From the NCBI GenBank assembly GCA_012295275.1, contig CM022679.1, positions 22,246,610-22,310,609 on the forward strand: a stretch of 64,000 bases of DNA, given 5' to 3'. Position numbers and translations under genes: made by a program. The stretch is from Chrysomallon squamiferum (lineage: Eukaryota; Mollusca; Gastropoda; Neomphalida; Peltospiridae). Below, one piece after another: positions 40,196 through 55,649 of this stretch; position 1 is the first letter of the stretch, and the number at the start of each line of letters is the position of its first letter. The notes under the pieces were generated by a model. That model worked only from the letters and a program-made list of their open reading frames with translations. It had not been told where the DNA came from and made no database searches.

Positions 40196-40326
40196 AAAAT
40201 AAAAGTAAAAGAAAGAAAGAAAAATAAAGGGTGTGTGCAAACGCTTTTTATCCATGACTCAATTTTTCTAATAAACTTATTATTTAGACAGAGTTACTTA
40301 CCTTTATTTTTGTTAGAATTAGTCTT

Positions 40327-40327
<1 letters not shown>

Positions 40328-40409
<82 letters not shown>
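40328..40409. repeat. (CTA)n microsatellite
   Basis: About 27 perfect units; the counterpart at 53040-53170 is interrupted. Confidence 0.95.
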
Positions 40410-40679
40410 TTAATAATAATAACGATGTTGTTACTGAAGCCACTTCTTCATAGTTTTGTTTAAAAGTAGAATTCTTGGTATTAATTTAATTTAATTTATT
40501 TATATGTCAAACGGGCTGGTTTGGATGCTAAAACGAAATCAGTAACAATACGTGTCAGGAAACGTCAAAGCAGCAAAATGTTTTACTTTTCCACAGAATT
40601 CTAATTAGAAATATTTTACTAAATAAATAAACAAACAAACAAACAAACAAACAAACAAACAAAGAACGTGTGTTGAGCC

Positions 40680-40902
40680 ATGTTCTTTTTATTCCAATCA
40701 GATTTCTTTTAGATATAAAATAGGTTTCTGGGACATTTTCTAAACAGCCTTTCTTCTCTTCTTGCAGTCAGCTCACATTACTTCGTGTCAGTTTTGTTTA
40801 AGAGGATCAAGTTACATTTCGCTATTTCTATTTAAAGCGAGTTCGTTTCGTTGCACACAACAAATCGGAACGAATAGCAGCAGGATACATCGAACAAACA
40901 AA
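40680..40902 (+). promoter_or_regulatory. 5' flank and likely core promoter of gene A2
   Basis: Same conserved block as upstream of A1 and A3, with TATTTAAAG near 40829-40837 in the TATA position. Confidence 0.5.
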
Positions 40903-42485
40903 ATGTTTCCAAGTTCCTTTATATCGTGTCTTTTCTTACTGTTACTTACATCTGAATGGTACCAGTCTGTTGATATGACTGCACTGGTACACACAGATAC
41001 ATTAAAAGTCGAACAAAACAGAGATCTGGAAACTTTGAAAAAGGAATTATTTGATAAAGAAAAGCTGTTTTATAAACTCGCTGATGAAATCTGGACTCTG
41101 AGAAGTAATCTTGGTTATGAGAAAATATTGAATCTTTGTCTAGAATCGGCTCGAGAAGTATTTTCTAAACAGGAAGAAAATCTGAGAGAAACTTTGTGGA
41201 AAAAGATGAGAACACGACTACGTACTGAAAAAAGTAAAAGTTCGTTAGCAGCGAGAGATCTGAGTACAAGACTAAAACTCTTAGAAGGTAAAATAGAATT
41301 TGTTTTTGATTTTCAAAATACTTTGAATATTACTAAATTTGTTTTAAATATTTTCCCTATTCCTTCTATTCCAATTTTTAAGATATTATTTCTTTATGAA
41401 ATAACAACATCGGTGATAAAGAATATATGGCATTATAATAAAAAAATAACACGAGATGAATCATGGATTTTGTGCTTTTTAAATGTAAAAAAAAAGAAGA
41501 AATTAAACAGTTAAATGTGGTTTTATTACTCTAATTTATTTATTTATTTATTAATTATTATTATTTATTTATTTATTTATTTATTTATATATTTACTTAT
41601 TTATTTATCTTATTTCAAGATATGTCGATTGACACAGATGAACTGCAGTATACCTCAGCTGATAAAAGAATATTTCAGATCGTCAACACTATTAATTCTA
41701 CATTTAAGGAAGATAACAAGCCATCTAGACCACAGGGCACTGTCACTCTGAACCAGGAAGGTGGCAATATCGTCGTTGTTATCGATTATAATAATAAATG
41801 TGTGAAATCATTTTGGTATGATCCATTTAAAGACAGAGAATACAGAAGCAGGCTAACAGTTGTTTGTTACGACAGAATGGCAAAACTCAGTGAAACACAG
41901 GTTGTCGTTGGGTGTTGGAGTAGTCCAAGGATACAAATAATAAATGTAAACCCTAGTTTGAGTCTTCATTCAACAATCAAAACACCAGAAAACAATAAAG
42001 GTCTGCATGCCATGGTGTCGTCAACTGAAAATGGTCTAGAAAAAAGAATTTTAACAGGTCATGAAAACGGTTTGTCAGTTATCAACCTAAAAGGTGAACT
42101 CGTGAAAACAATGGATATGGACATCACAGGAAGAAATTACACAAAGTATCCACGTTTCCTGACATTAACGCCTGCTGGTAATGTAATTATTTCAGACAGT
42201 ATGGAAAGTCTTGTTTGTATCTCGTTAAACAGAACTGTGTTATGGAGATACAACCAGACACGTTCACAAGGTGTTACCACTGATGCACAGGGAAACGTTT
42301 ATGTTGCTGTCAGCTCATACAATAAAGTAATTCTTTTGTCTCCTGAAGGAAAGTTTATAAAAAATGTCTTAACAAGTAGTGATCACTTAAAAGACCCGAA
42401 TGACATATTCTATGATTCCATTACAAGACGACTTTATATTGCAGAGTACTCCAGTGGGCTGGTAAAAATATTTGAACACCAGTGA
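40903..42485 (+). CDS. Gene A2: secreted coiled-coil plus NHL-propeller protein
   Basis: Exons 40903-41287 and 41620-42485 (intron 332 bp containing a (TTTA)n tract, phase 1), predicted 416 aa, the same length as A1. Signal peptide FISCLFLLLLTS; coiled coil LETLKKELFDKEKLFYKLAD; conserved Cys in LCLESAREVF. The propeller is nearly identical to A1. Differences cluster at ISDSMESLVCI (A1 SKMS), NQTRSQGVTTD (A1 NQKSSAGVTSD), AVSSYNKV (A1 AVYSYNKV) and IAEYSSGLVKIF (A1 ITEYLTGLIKIY). AATAAA lies about 10 bp after the stop (42496). It sits in unit 1 between B1 and C1, with an inverted orphan copy of its own 5' flank downstream at 42640-42870. Confidence 0.87.
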
Positions 42486-42639
42486 CTGGCTTTTGAATAA
42501 ATTTAAATTGTGCTCTTAATTTAAAAATAAACGAATAAAAATTAAAATAAAATAGAAAAAAATAAATACATTATAAGAATCTCACTGCAAATGAAAATGC
42601 AACTCAAATGAAATGTTAAAAACAATTATACACATTCGT

Positions 42640-42870
42640 GGTGTCGCGTATTTTTGTCGATTTGCTTTGTGCAACGAAACGAGCTCGTTTCAAATATATA
42701 TAGCGAAATGTAACTTAAAACCAAGAATTCTGCTCCTAAATAATACTGACAAGAAGAAATATCAATCTGACTCCAAGAAGTAAAGAAATGGTGTTCATAA
42801 AATGTCCCAGAAGCCCATTTTCTTACCTGAAACAAATCTGATTGGAAGAAAAAGGAAACGGCTTCAGCAT
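42640..42870 (-). promoter_or_regulatory. Inverted orphan copy of the subfamily-A 5' flank
   Basis: Its reverse complement matches the A-gene 5' block from 'ccaatcagattt' through 'tttctgggacatttt', 'aagttacatttcgctat' and 'gtttcgttgcac'. It points left, toward the 3' end of A2, and has no coding exon of its own. Homology on the distal side continues to about 43060, matching the region before 32040. Confidence 0.7.
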
Positions 42871-42936
42871 CACAGTGTTTGTTATTTGTTTTTAATTTCC
42901 TTCTTCTTCTTTGTCTTCTTCTTCTTCTTCTTATGA

Positions 42937-43019
<83 letters not shown>

Positions 43020-43640
43020 GTATTAGATGAATCTTGTTTCTTAGGAAAATAGAACATCTTCTAAATACTTTTGCAATTGTGATGTCAGCTGCTTTTCACG
43101 TACTTTTTAAATTAAGAATAATTAAATACGATCTAGTGCACATAAAAGGTAATATTAATTTTATTTTTGTCTATTCTCAGAATGGAATATATCATTACGT
43201 ACCGATGTTACAAAACACTGGCAAGATAACTTCCATGTTTCTTTTCGCGATACATTAAATCGTGTCACTGTTAGACTTTGTTTATGAGGCGTGTTTGTGT
43301 AGATCCGTGTTAGATTCTTGCACATTTCTAGTTCGTGTGCTGCTATCAACTAAGCTTACCGAGTATGTGACTGATGACACTGATACAAATTTGAAAAAAC
43401 CACAAAAAGCCTGATCTCCTCAGTTAATTTAACTTTATATATATATATATATATATTCGTGTGCTTAACATTTAACTCATTGCTATAGAGTAGTTGTTGC
43501 TGTAGAAATATATAAAAAAAGTTTTCAGATTTTGTATTTATTTGAAACGAAACAAATCAAAAAGTATTATAAAGAATGCAGTGTCGTGAGAATTTACAAC
43601 ATTCACTCAGACATCATAACATTCAGGAAAGGTACTTTCT

Positions 43641-43735
43641 CGGAATTTTGAACTGGTGACAGCTACATACACATTCCCTCTGTCATCGAAATCGACCTCT
43701 CTGGAATTTTTGATCATATATTTCCATAAAATATT
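43641..43735 (-). pseudogene. Truncated C-type propeller-exon fragment
   Basis: Minus strand reads ILWKYMIKNSREVDFDDRGNVYVAV, matching part of exon 2 of C1/C2, then loses the frame. About 30 codons only; the same fragment recurs in unit 2. Confidence 0.8.
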
Positions 43736-44359
43736 AATTATATATATATATTTGCATCCTTCATAGTACAGATTTCTCTTACATAAATAAAAGCCTCGAA
43801 CGTACTGTAAAATTCTTGAAACAAAAATCTTAAGTATTAAATGGATTATAAAACAACGCAACTCTAACGGAAAAATTTCAAACTTTTGAATAAGAGTAAA
43901 TGATTATATAAAGCATAAGATGTTGAACGCAATTCTAAAAGTATCAGAAACTTAACATTGTGTAAAATATTTTCTTGTACGATATAAAAACTCGTTAGTA
44001 TAAAATCCACATTCATAAAAAGTATTGGAATGTCATCATGGTAGATGCTTGCTTAATGGAATATTTCTTTAAATAATGGTTGCATACAAAATATATAAAA
44101 CTAAAACATGTTTAATGAAGAAAACCAACAACCGCCGCCACACACCTTTTTTATATAATCTTAAAACTTGCTAGTCTGAACACTAAATTCTTAATTGGCA
44201 GTGGAATTATGCTTTTTTTTTTTGGTTAGATCCTTGCATATTTTTTAAATGCATCTGTGTATGATGAGATCAGTTGCAAAAGTGCTTATATCCATTTTGC
44301 AAAAATTGCGATTGATGCATTGACTGATGGTGATTGTCGAATGGTTCACAATGACAGAA

Positions 44360-44620
44360 CTAGTTAGATGTAAAATCACGGATATCCGGGACCACTGAAC
44401 TTTTGTTAATAATGCAAAAGGGTTTATATCCTTCTCCTGTGTTTTTGGATTTGATAAATGGACAGTAAGCGGCTTTGCAAATCAGCTCTTGGACTGTTGA
44501 TGGTATAAGTAATACTGATAATATCATCTCTGTGTAATGCGTCATAAGGCAGAAAGATTCAGGTTCCATTTTACTGTTGACTCCAGTCCAGAGCTGACTG
44601 AGAATATACAAGACTATCAG
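44360..44620 (-). other. Unassigned open frame, unit 1 only
   Basis: The non-repetitive part of this minus-strand frame reads like normal protein (SQLWTGVNSKMEPESFCLM, ELICKAAYCPFIKSKNTGEG) but I do not recognise a family. Its 5' end runs into poly-Ser/Tyr encoded by microsatellite. It could be a degraded transposon or gene fragment, or chance. Confidence 0.25.
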
Positions 44621-44624
44621 ACAA

Positions 44625-44727
<103 letters not shown>

Positions 44728-45139
44728 AACAAGAAATATAATGATTAATTATCAAATGAAACTTTTAATAACGATGAAAACATATTAATTATAAATTTAT
44801 GTTCATCTTGTATTCGGAAATATTCCAGAAAATTAAAAGTTTACACATATAAAATATGAAGAGGTTTTATATTTACTTAAATTAGGTCATATTGTCATAG
44901 ATGTCGAGATTTTCCAGAAAATGATATGGCCATTTAACAAATGGAAGCATCCAAAGTGTTATTTCACTGAAAATATTTTTGAAATGAATATCTATGATCG
45001 AACTTTACTAACAAATATCAGTTTTAAAAATCATTATATTTAAATGTATTTAACAAATTTTGTTACACCATTACCTTTGCTAATTCGGTGACAGAACCAC
45101 TAAACGGTTTCCAGTATCACTCATTACAACATATTCACA

Positions 45140-45262
<123 letters not shown>

Positions 45263-45657
45263 ACACATTTGATTTCATTTGCTATATAGAACATGAAATG
45301 AAATAAACAGAAGTATTAAAGAAAAAGTACATATGCCTAGAATTATCAGGTAAGTAACTTCATTATAGCATACTGTATTTAATAATAAAGTTACTAACAA
45401 AATGTGAAGTATCAATGTTAATTATAATATTCGGAAACTGTAGAATTCCTAATAACTAATTAACCAACTAAATAAATAAATAAATAAATAAATAAATAGC
45501 TATTAATGTAGGATTTGAAAACAGTTTTATTCATCAACTCTGTCTGATTTCTAAATATAAAATAATGTATTTATATTTCAGTTAAATAGATCAGAATTAA
45601 GTGTGGTCTGACTGCAGTAGTTTGTCTTTTATAAAGGTATCAAGTGTTTGTTAAATG

Positions 45658-47275
45658 TCACTGATGTTTAAATATCTTAATCAAACCATTACTGAAGTCT
45701 GCTATGTATAATAGCCCTTTCATAGAATCATATTGAAGTCCGTATGGATCACTGCTTTTCAAAACGTCTTTGATAAATTTTCCATCTGGAGACAAGACAA
45801 TTACTTTCGTACTACTTCCCATAGCTAAGTATACATTCCCTTTGTCATCGCAATCGACCCCTCTGGATTTTTTGATCATATATTTCCATAAAAGTTTTCT
45901 TTGTTGTGTGATGCATATTAAACCAATCCTGTAATCAGAAACGAGTATGTTTCCTGTAGGCGTCAGCTTAATAAACCTCGGCTCAACTGTATATCTTTTT
46001 CCCGTTATGTCGATATCCAAAGATTTAACGATATCGCCATTCATGTCGAAAACGGACATTCCACCTTTGTAACCAATAAGGAATCGTTTCTGAAGTCCTG
46101 ACCGAGTGTTTGCCGTTATTGCATGAATGCCCAAATTTTGTCTCTTTATATTTATGGTTGAGTGAAGACTCAAACTGGGATTGACGTTTATTATGTAGAT
46201 CTTTGAATTTAAATAGCACGATACAGCGATCTGGTTTTCATTCACCTCTGCCACTTTGTGCGCACAATTAGTTTCTTTACTCATATCTAATCTGCTGCTG
46301 AGCGCTCTGTCATCAACCTGATCAAACCAGAAAGATTTTACATATTTGTTCTTATAGTCAGTTACAACAATGACGTCAGTATTGCCTTGTTTCAATACAA
46401 CCATGTCATATATATTTGGAATACCTTTATCATCACTGGTTGTCGAGTTAATGGTATTCACGATGGTAAAGTTCCGCTGGTTGACTGGTACATATCTTTT
46501 GTGTAAACTGTTAATATACGTTATTAAACCTGAAATAGAAAGAATGTTTTATTATTGTTATTATTATTACTACTAGTAGTAGTAGTAGTAGTACTATTAC
46601 TACTACTGCTACTACAGATAGTACTATTGTTGTTGTTGCTATTGTTGTTTCATTGACAATATTTTGATTATGCACAGTGTCAAATGACAGTGTATAAATA
46701 ATTAAAATGTTAAAGTACTGATATAAAAACATTTTAAAACAGAGATACATATAAACAGATACATACGTATATACATGAATATAGCACACACACACACACA
46801 CACACATGTAGAAATAAAGAGAGACAGACAGACAGACATTCCTGGTTTTAGGTATCTCGTGATATTTTAAAAAAAAATTACCTCCTGTGCGTGTTTTGAA
46901 TCCTAGTATTCTTGATAAATATGTCGACTTCATTAAACTTTTACTTTCCCCAGTCATATTTTCTTCACTGCATTTCTCAACACGAGTCTCGAAGATTTCC
47001 TTAGCAGCATCAATGTTTTCAGTTAAATCGTCGTGAGCAGATTTCATGCAAATCTTTTCATAATCAAGCCGGGTTTTCAGAGCAGAGATTTCGTCAGAGA
47101 GTTCGTTAAAAAGTGTTTTTAATTTTCCAAAGTCATCGACGAGACGTTTTGTGCTGTTAGTTCTCAATACGTTTTCATCTTCTGTCTGGTTTCTGGTTAC
47201 AATAACGCACGGCATCAAATAAAATTCCAACAGGAACAAAATGAAAAGAGAATTCAGACACGACGTTGAAGCCAT
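45658..47275 (-). CDS. Gene C1: secreted coiled-coil plus NHL-propeller protein
   Basis: Minus strand, exons 47275-46882 and 46529-45658 (intron 352 bp, phase 1), predicted 421 aa. Signal peptide LFILFLLEFYLMPCV; coiled coil FGKLKTLFNELSDEISALKTRL; two Cys in the helical region (ICMKSAHDDL, VEKCSEENM). Propeller blades include VIVVTDYKNKYVKSFWFD, NQIAVSCYLNSKIYIINV, GGMSVFDMNGDIVKSL, LTPTGNILVSDYRIGLICI, GNVYLAMGSSTKVIVLSPDG and GLLYIADFSNGLIKIFKHQ. A TATAAA read on the minus strand at 47325-47320 lies about 45 bp before the ATG. Convergent with A2 and divergent from B2. The open frame that continues past exon 1 is intron read-through. Confidence 0.85.
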
Positions 47276-48251
47276 GGCGATGTATTATGTCGAAATACAA
47301 TGGCGTGTTTTTAACTGAGTTTATATTCCTTACTGACTTATATATCATGCTCAAGAGATAAATTGTTGCTTACATCCTCTGGCGCGTTAGATGACGTATT
47401 TAGAATAAACTGTTTATCTATCACATATCACATTTAAGTTTGGAAGTGATCTGTTTTCTGATTAGACGGTTAAACTTTGAGAGTAATCCTGTTATATGGT
47501 GCTAAAAAATGAAAGACGTGTATAAATAAACACATAAAAAGAAAAAAAGTAATATAAAAGAAGAAAAATAAACTACACACATTAACACACAAATATATAA
47601 TAATGGTATAAATTATTTCAACTTACAAATGTATTGTCATTAATTAGAAAGCATGACAACAACAACAACATCAGTAATAATAATAATCTTGCTGCTGCTG
47701 CTGATAATAATAATCATAATCATAATAATAATAAAAATAATAATAATAATAATTATTATTATTATTATAAAACATCTGAATGACTCCCTTTTAGCCACAC
47801 ACAGCTGGATTCATGATGTCATGTACAAGACTGATAACTGTACCTTTTTGCTGACACTTTAAGAAAATAACAAATCGATTCGTCTTGTTCCTCATGATTA
47901 CAGAAAAAACTTATTTATTGTTATTCTTTGTTATGAATTATGGTAGGCAGGAAAAAAAAAAAATAATAATAAATAAATAAAATCTGGTAACTAAAAGTAA
48001 AGTAAAATAAAATAAAATAAATAAAATAAAATAAAATAAAATAAAATAGATAAAGAAAGAAAAAAAGAAAGAAAGAAAGAAAGAAAGAAAGAAATAAAAA
48101 CAGTATCTACAAAACACATCAAAGATAATTTGGATGTTGCAGAATGTCTTTAAGAGAATGTCTTCCTATCAATAATTATATTTTAAACATTAAATTAACA
48201 CTCCGCGTTGCTGATGAAAACATTACAATCAGACTGTCATGATTCAGAACT

Positions 48252-48283
<32 letters not shown>

Positions 48284-49503
48284 ACGGTATAAATCAATAT
48301 TTGTATCATGGAACTGAAACCTAATTCAGCTAGAAGCAAACAACGGATTCCGATAAATATAATATTTATTTTACCTTAAAATTTTGTGTTAATCATCAAA
48401 TTCCATCTAATTCAGCTACAGTTGTGTAAGAGGATTCTGATAAATGTAATTGTTAATAAAGAAAGAAAAGATAAGTCAGATGTATTAATTTCCACTTAGT
48501 CCGATCATGAGTGTTGTTTGTAATGTAAAACTTTGCTGATATGCACTTTGCTATCAGTAATGATTCTGATATGTGTGTCGGACTTAAAAACATTTATATG
48601 TTATCGGAATAAATAATTTCAGTATGAAATAGTTTATTAGTTGATATTATCTTACGTATATATTAAACAATAATTTTATTCTATTTTTTTTTTATATCCA
48701 CACGTTTAGACATATCTCCTTACTATAGCACACATTAATCATGATTGAGAAATCTTCTCTGTTTTGTATTTTCTTTTTTTTTCTTTCTTTTTTAATAACA
48801 GTTTGCTTTCACTGTTTTCTCAGTACTGGAATTTGACAGTCAAGATACAAGTGAAAGGAGTTAATGAAACAGAAACTTTGAAAGATGATTTTGAGAAAAT
48901 GAAAAATATCTTATAAGAATTTTCTGATAAAATAGTAAACTTTTTGACATTCTGATTTTGCTCTTGTTTAATCTTACTTGAAATTGTATGTTATTATCGC
49001 TAAAAACACAAAAATATTCAGAATTAATAAAACGCATCATTTGGTCGATGTCTCTAAAAGATTTTAAAAAAACAAATTCAATGAACTTCCAACGAAATCT
49101 CTTCTCTAAAAATCCCCAAGTTGCAGATAAATACAACATGGAAAAACAAGTTACACATCTGCTTATTCTAGAAACAAAGACCTTTTTCTTCAGTCTTAAA
49201 CTTATGAAATAAACCATTTTTGTTGCTATCTTATCTTTGGTTGTATGTTACTATTTTAGTTTCTGTATCTCGAAATTAAAAATGCTTTGAGTAAACTACT
49301 GTTGATAGTAAACATTTCTTTCACTGCTTACACTCGATAACTGATAGGTCTGGGATTTTTTTTATCAAATATTTATCGTAAAACTTCGGCTTCAGAGCTT
49401 GACATTTTATCATTCGACCCGAATACCTAGCTGCAATTTTAGCTGCAATAACGTAAGAGTTCTTCAGAAATAAACGACGTTTTCAAAGCAGGTTGTCTTC
49501 ACA
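47276..49503. other. Spacer between C1 and B2
   Basis: Contains the C1 promoter region (TATAAA at 47320-47325, minus), trinucleotide tracts at 47660-47768, (AAAG)n near 48060-48095, (GT)n at 48253-48282, a direct repeat of about 110 bp ('ctaattcagcta' to 'gataaat', near 48320 and 48408), and a decayed exon-1 fragment at 48816-48945. Confidence 0.55.
48816..48945 (+). pseudogene. Decayed coiled-coil exon fragment
   Basis: Plus strand reads ETETLKDDFEKMKNIL-stop-EFSDKIVNF, similar to the coiled coil of the family (LETLKKELFEKEK...LADEI) with an in-frame stop and no propeller exon following. Confidence 0.6.
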
Positions 49504-50165
49504 ATGTTTGGGAAAAAAATTCTGTTTTATGTTCTGCTGACTTTACTAATACCTCATATTGGATACTGCAATAACACGATTTCGCTTTTGAAGAAAGATA
49601 AAACAGAAAGCTCTGTAGTAAGTAACACTGAATCTTTAGAACGTAAATTAATAGAAAAGGAAAAACTGTTTTATCAACTCGCGGATGATATTGCGAACCT
49701 GAAAATGCATCTTGGATACAAACATTTGTGGAAAGTGTGTCTTGAATCTGCTCAAGAGGTATTTTTTAATCAGATGGAAGATTTGAAGCAGGTATACTGG
49801 AAAAAAGTGATGACCCGATTAGCCATTGAGAAAAGGAAAAGTTCTTTGAGATCCCTTTTTTTCAGTCGTTCAGTGAAATTTATGGAAGACGAAACAGGTA
49901 ATGCTACGTTCTACATTCTGTCTTATTAAAATAAAATAGAATTCTCTCACACATGAAACATTGCAACGTCATATATATTATTAGTACTCTTTAGTGAAAA
50001 AAAAATTCTACTAATAAAGCATTACAAATTAATAATGCAGTTTCGAAATCTTTAAATGAAATTCGATGCGATATCCTCATATCTGTATTAATTTCATTAG
50101 TATTGTTATTCCTGTTATTTATTGTTGTTGTTGTTGTTGTTCTTCTTCTTCTTATTGTTATTGTT

Positions 50166-50199
<34 letters not shown>

Positions 50200-51254
50200 C
50201 TGTTATTTTTGTGATCAAATTTATTATTATTAATTTTTTAAATAATATTCTGTTATGAATTAACTAAGATTACAAATTTCGATAAATACAACTTTATGTC
50301 AGCATGGAACATATTCTACCCCGTTATTGAATTATTCAAAAGATTGTAATGTCTTTTTTTTTAATGATGTATATTTTTATTGTAGATGTAAAGAAAAAAA
50401 TAGTACGTCCGTCTATATCAGCAACTGACAGGATATTTTCTATTACTAATACGATTAACGCAACAAGCAAACAAGATAAACACATATCACGACTATACGA
50501 CATTGTTGTACTTAAACAGAACGACACAGACGTCATTGTTGTTACAGACTGGAATAATCAGTGTGTTAAATCATTTTGGTTTGACCCTCTTCAAGACAGA
50601 GAATTCTCAAGTAGATGGTGTACGGACAAGGTGCACACTCTAGCGAAACTTAGCGAAACACGGATTGCTGTAGCCTGCCAAGGTAACAAAACAATTTACA
50701 TAATAAACGTGGATCCTGTTTTGAGTCTTCATTCTACCATAAACTCAAACAGTAATAACCTCGGTATTCATGCTTTGACATCGCAAACCCTGACTGGATC
50801 AGAAACGCGACTTGTGATTGGACATTACAACGGTTTGTCAGTTATCAATCTCAGAGGCGAGATGATCAAATCAATGGAAATAGATATCGCTGGCAGAAAA
50901 TACGCGAGAAACCCATTTTTCTTAACAGTGACTACTACTGGTAACATAATTGTGTCAGATACAAATGGTTTAATTTGTATAACAGAGAAAAGACAAATAT
51001 TGTGGAACTATACACTGAAAAACCCAAACGACATAGACTGTGATGATGATGGAAACGTATACGTTGCAGATTATAATAGAAATAAAGTGATTCTGGTGAG
51101 CAGTAACGGAACATTTGTTAAAGATGTCCTCTCTACTAATAACGGTATTGCCAAACCATGTGGTCTTCACTATGATTCAATCAAAGGACGATTATATGTA
51201 GCTGAAAATCAGTCTGGCTTGATAAAGATATTTCAACATCAAAGACGTCGATGA
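49504..51254 (+). CDS. Gene B2: secreted coiled-coil plus NHL-propeller protein
   Basis: Exons 49504-49897 and 50386-51254 (intron 488 bp, phase 1), predicted 420 aa. Nearly identical to B1 in both exons, intron and flanks. The signal peptide region starts MFGKKILFYVLL instead of MFEKTFLFYVLL. In the propeller, B2 has SDTNGL where B1 has SDETNGL (a 3-bp difference), NPNDIDCDDDGNVYVADYN where B1 has NPHDIDCDDDGHVYVADYN, and no stop or frame change. All changes I see in exon 2 fall in loops between blade strands. Conserved Cys in VCLESAQEVFF is kept. It is the only member of unit 2 with an intact frame. Confidence 0.86.
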
Positions 51255-53419
<2,165 letters not shown>

Positions 53420-53648
53420 TGAGCCATGTTCTTTTTATTCCAATCAGATTTCTTTTAGATATAAAATAGGTTTCTGGGACATTTTCTAAACAGCCTTTCT
53501 TCTCTTCTTGCAGTCAACTCACATTACTTCTTATCAATTTTGTTTAAGAGGATCAAGTTACATTTCGCTATTTATATTTAAAACGAGTTCGTTTCGTTGC
53601 ACACAACAAATCGGTACGAATAGCGGCAGCATACATCGAAGAAACAAA
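53420..53648 (+). promoter_or_regulatory. 5' flank and likely core promoter of gene A3
   Basis: Same conserved block as A1 and A2, with TATATTTAAAA at about 53573-53583. Confidence 0.5.
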
Positions 53649-54301
53649 ATGTTTTTCAGTTCCTTTATATCATGTTTTTTCTTACTGTTACTTACATCTG
53701 AATGGTACCAGTCTGTTGATATGACTGCACTGATACAAACAGATAAATTAAAAGTCGAACAAAACAGACATCTGGAAACTTTGAAAAAGGAATTATTTGA
53801 GAAAGAAAAGCTGTTTTATAAACTCGCTGATGAAATTTGGACTCTGAAAAGAAATCTTGGTTATGAGAAAATATTGAATCTTTGTCTCGAATCTGCTCGA
53901 GAAGTATTTTCTAAACAGGAAGAAAATCTGAGAGAAACTTTGTGGAAAAAGATGAGAACACGACTACGTACTGAAAAAAGTAAAAGTTCGTTAGCAGCGA
54001 GAGATCTGAGCACAAGACTAAAACTCTTAGAAGGTAAAATAGAATTTGTTTTTGATTTTCAAAATACTTTGAATATTACTAAATTTGTTTTAAATATTTT
54101 CCCTGTTTCTTCTATTCCAATTTTTAAGATATTATTTCTTTATGAAATAACAACATCGGTGATAAAGAATATATGGCATTATAATAAAAAAATAACACGA
54201 GATGAATCATGGATTTTGTGCTTTTTAAATGTAAAAAAAAGAAGAAATTAAACAGTTAAATGTGGTTTTATTACTCTAATTTATTTATTTATTTATTAGT
54301 T

Positions 54302-54353
<52 letters not shown>

Positions 54354-55244
54354 TATATTTACTTATTTATTTATCTTATTTCAAGATATGTCGATTGACA
54401 CAGATGAACTGCAGTATACCTCAGCTGATAAAAGAATATTTCAGATCGTCAACACTATTAATTCTACTTTTAAGGAAGATAACAAGCTATCTAGACCACA
54501 GGGCACTGTCACTCTGAACCAGGAAGGAGGTAATACCGTCGTTGTTATCGATTATAATAATAAATGTGTGAAATCATTTTGGTATGATCCATTTAAAGAC
54601 AGAGAATACAGAAACAGGCTAAGAGTTGTTTGTTACGACAGAATGGCAAAACTCAGTGAAACACAGGTTGTCGTTGGGTGTTGGAGTAGTCCAAGGATAC
54701 AAATAATAAATGTAAACCCTAGTTTGAGTCTTCATTCAACAATCAAAACACCAGAAAACAATAAAGGTCTGCATGCCATGGTGTCGTCAACTGAAAATGG
54801 TCTAGAAAAAAGAATTTTAACAGGTCATGAAAACGGTTTGTCAACCTAAAAGGTGAACTCGTGAAAACAATGGATATGGACATCAGAGGAAGAAATTACA
54901 CAAAAGATCCACGTTTCCTGACATTAACACCTGCTGGTAATGTAATTATTTCCGACAATTTGAGAAGTCTTGTTTGTATCTCGTTAAACAGAACTGTGTT
55001 ATGGAGATACAACCAGACACGTTCTGTAGGAGTTACCAGTGATGCACAGGGAAACGTGTATGTTGCTGTCTACTCATACAATAAAGTAATTCTTTTGTCT
55101 CCTGAAGGAAAGTTTATAAAAAATGTCTTAACAAGCAGTGATCACTTAAAAGACCCGAATGACATATTCTATGATTCCATTACAAGACGACTTTATATTG
55201 CAGAGTACTCCAGTGGGCTGATAAAAATATTTGAACACCAGTGA
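53649..55244 (+). pseudogene. Gene A3: coiled-coil plus NHL-propeller gene with a 7-bp deletion
   Basis: Exons 53649-54033 and 54386-55244 with the same splice sites as A1 and A2. Exon 1 is intact (signal peptide FISCFFLLLLTS, LFYKLADEIWTLKRN). In exon 2, A1 and A2 read 'tttgtcagttatcaacct' where A3 (about 54836-54848) reads 'tttgtcaacct'. The loss of 7 bp between two TCA words shifts the frame to an immediate stop after ENGLST. The remaining sequence from 54861 is open and carries blades 4-6, including ISDNLRSLVCI and IAEYSSGLIKIF. The product would lack half the propeller, so it is a pseudogene or a truncated allele; a sequencing error is possible but 7 bp between direct repeats is typical of real slippage. 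Confidence 0.82.
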
Positions 55245-55649
55245 CTGGCTTTTGAATAAATTTAAACTGTGCTCTTAATTTAAAAATAAACGAATAAAAA
55301 TTAAAATAAAATAGAAAAAAATAAATACATTATAATAATCTCACTGCAAATGAAAATGCAACTCAAATGAAATGTTAAAAACAATTATATACTGCATATT
55401 TTAACATTCGTGAGGAGAATTTAAAAACATTTATTTCTTTAATTAAGATATCGCTTTGAAGATATTCAAAATATTTTTATTTGTTTGTTTGTTTATTAAT
55501 TAATTAATTTATTTGTTTATTTAGTTAGTTAGTTATTTAATAGTAAATTTCTAATTAGGTGTTTTTCTTAAAGAAAACCTTGGATCTGCGAAGCTACTAC
55601 AATTTGATGGAGAAGTTCTGAAATGTCTTTTACTGTTTCTACTGCTGCT

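Noticed and set aside
42626-42940. 104-aa minus-strand frame, repeated at 55639-55959
   Set aside because: A chance translation of a (TTC)n tract plus the inverted orphan copy of the A-gene 5' flank; repeated only because of the segmental duplication.
46511-46881. Long continuation of the C1 exon-1 frame into downstream sequence
   Set aside because: It crosses a consensus donor at 46881-46880 into CA-repeat and trinucleotide sequence; exon 2 joins correctly at 46529.
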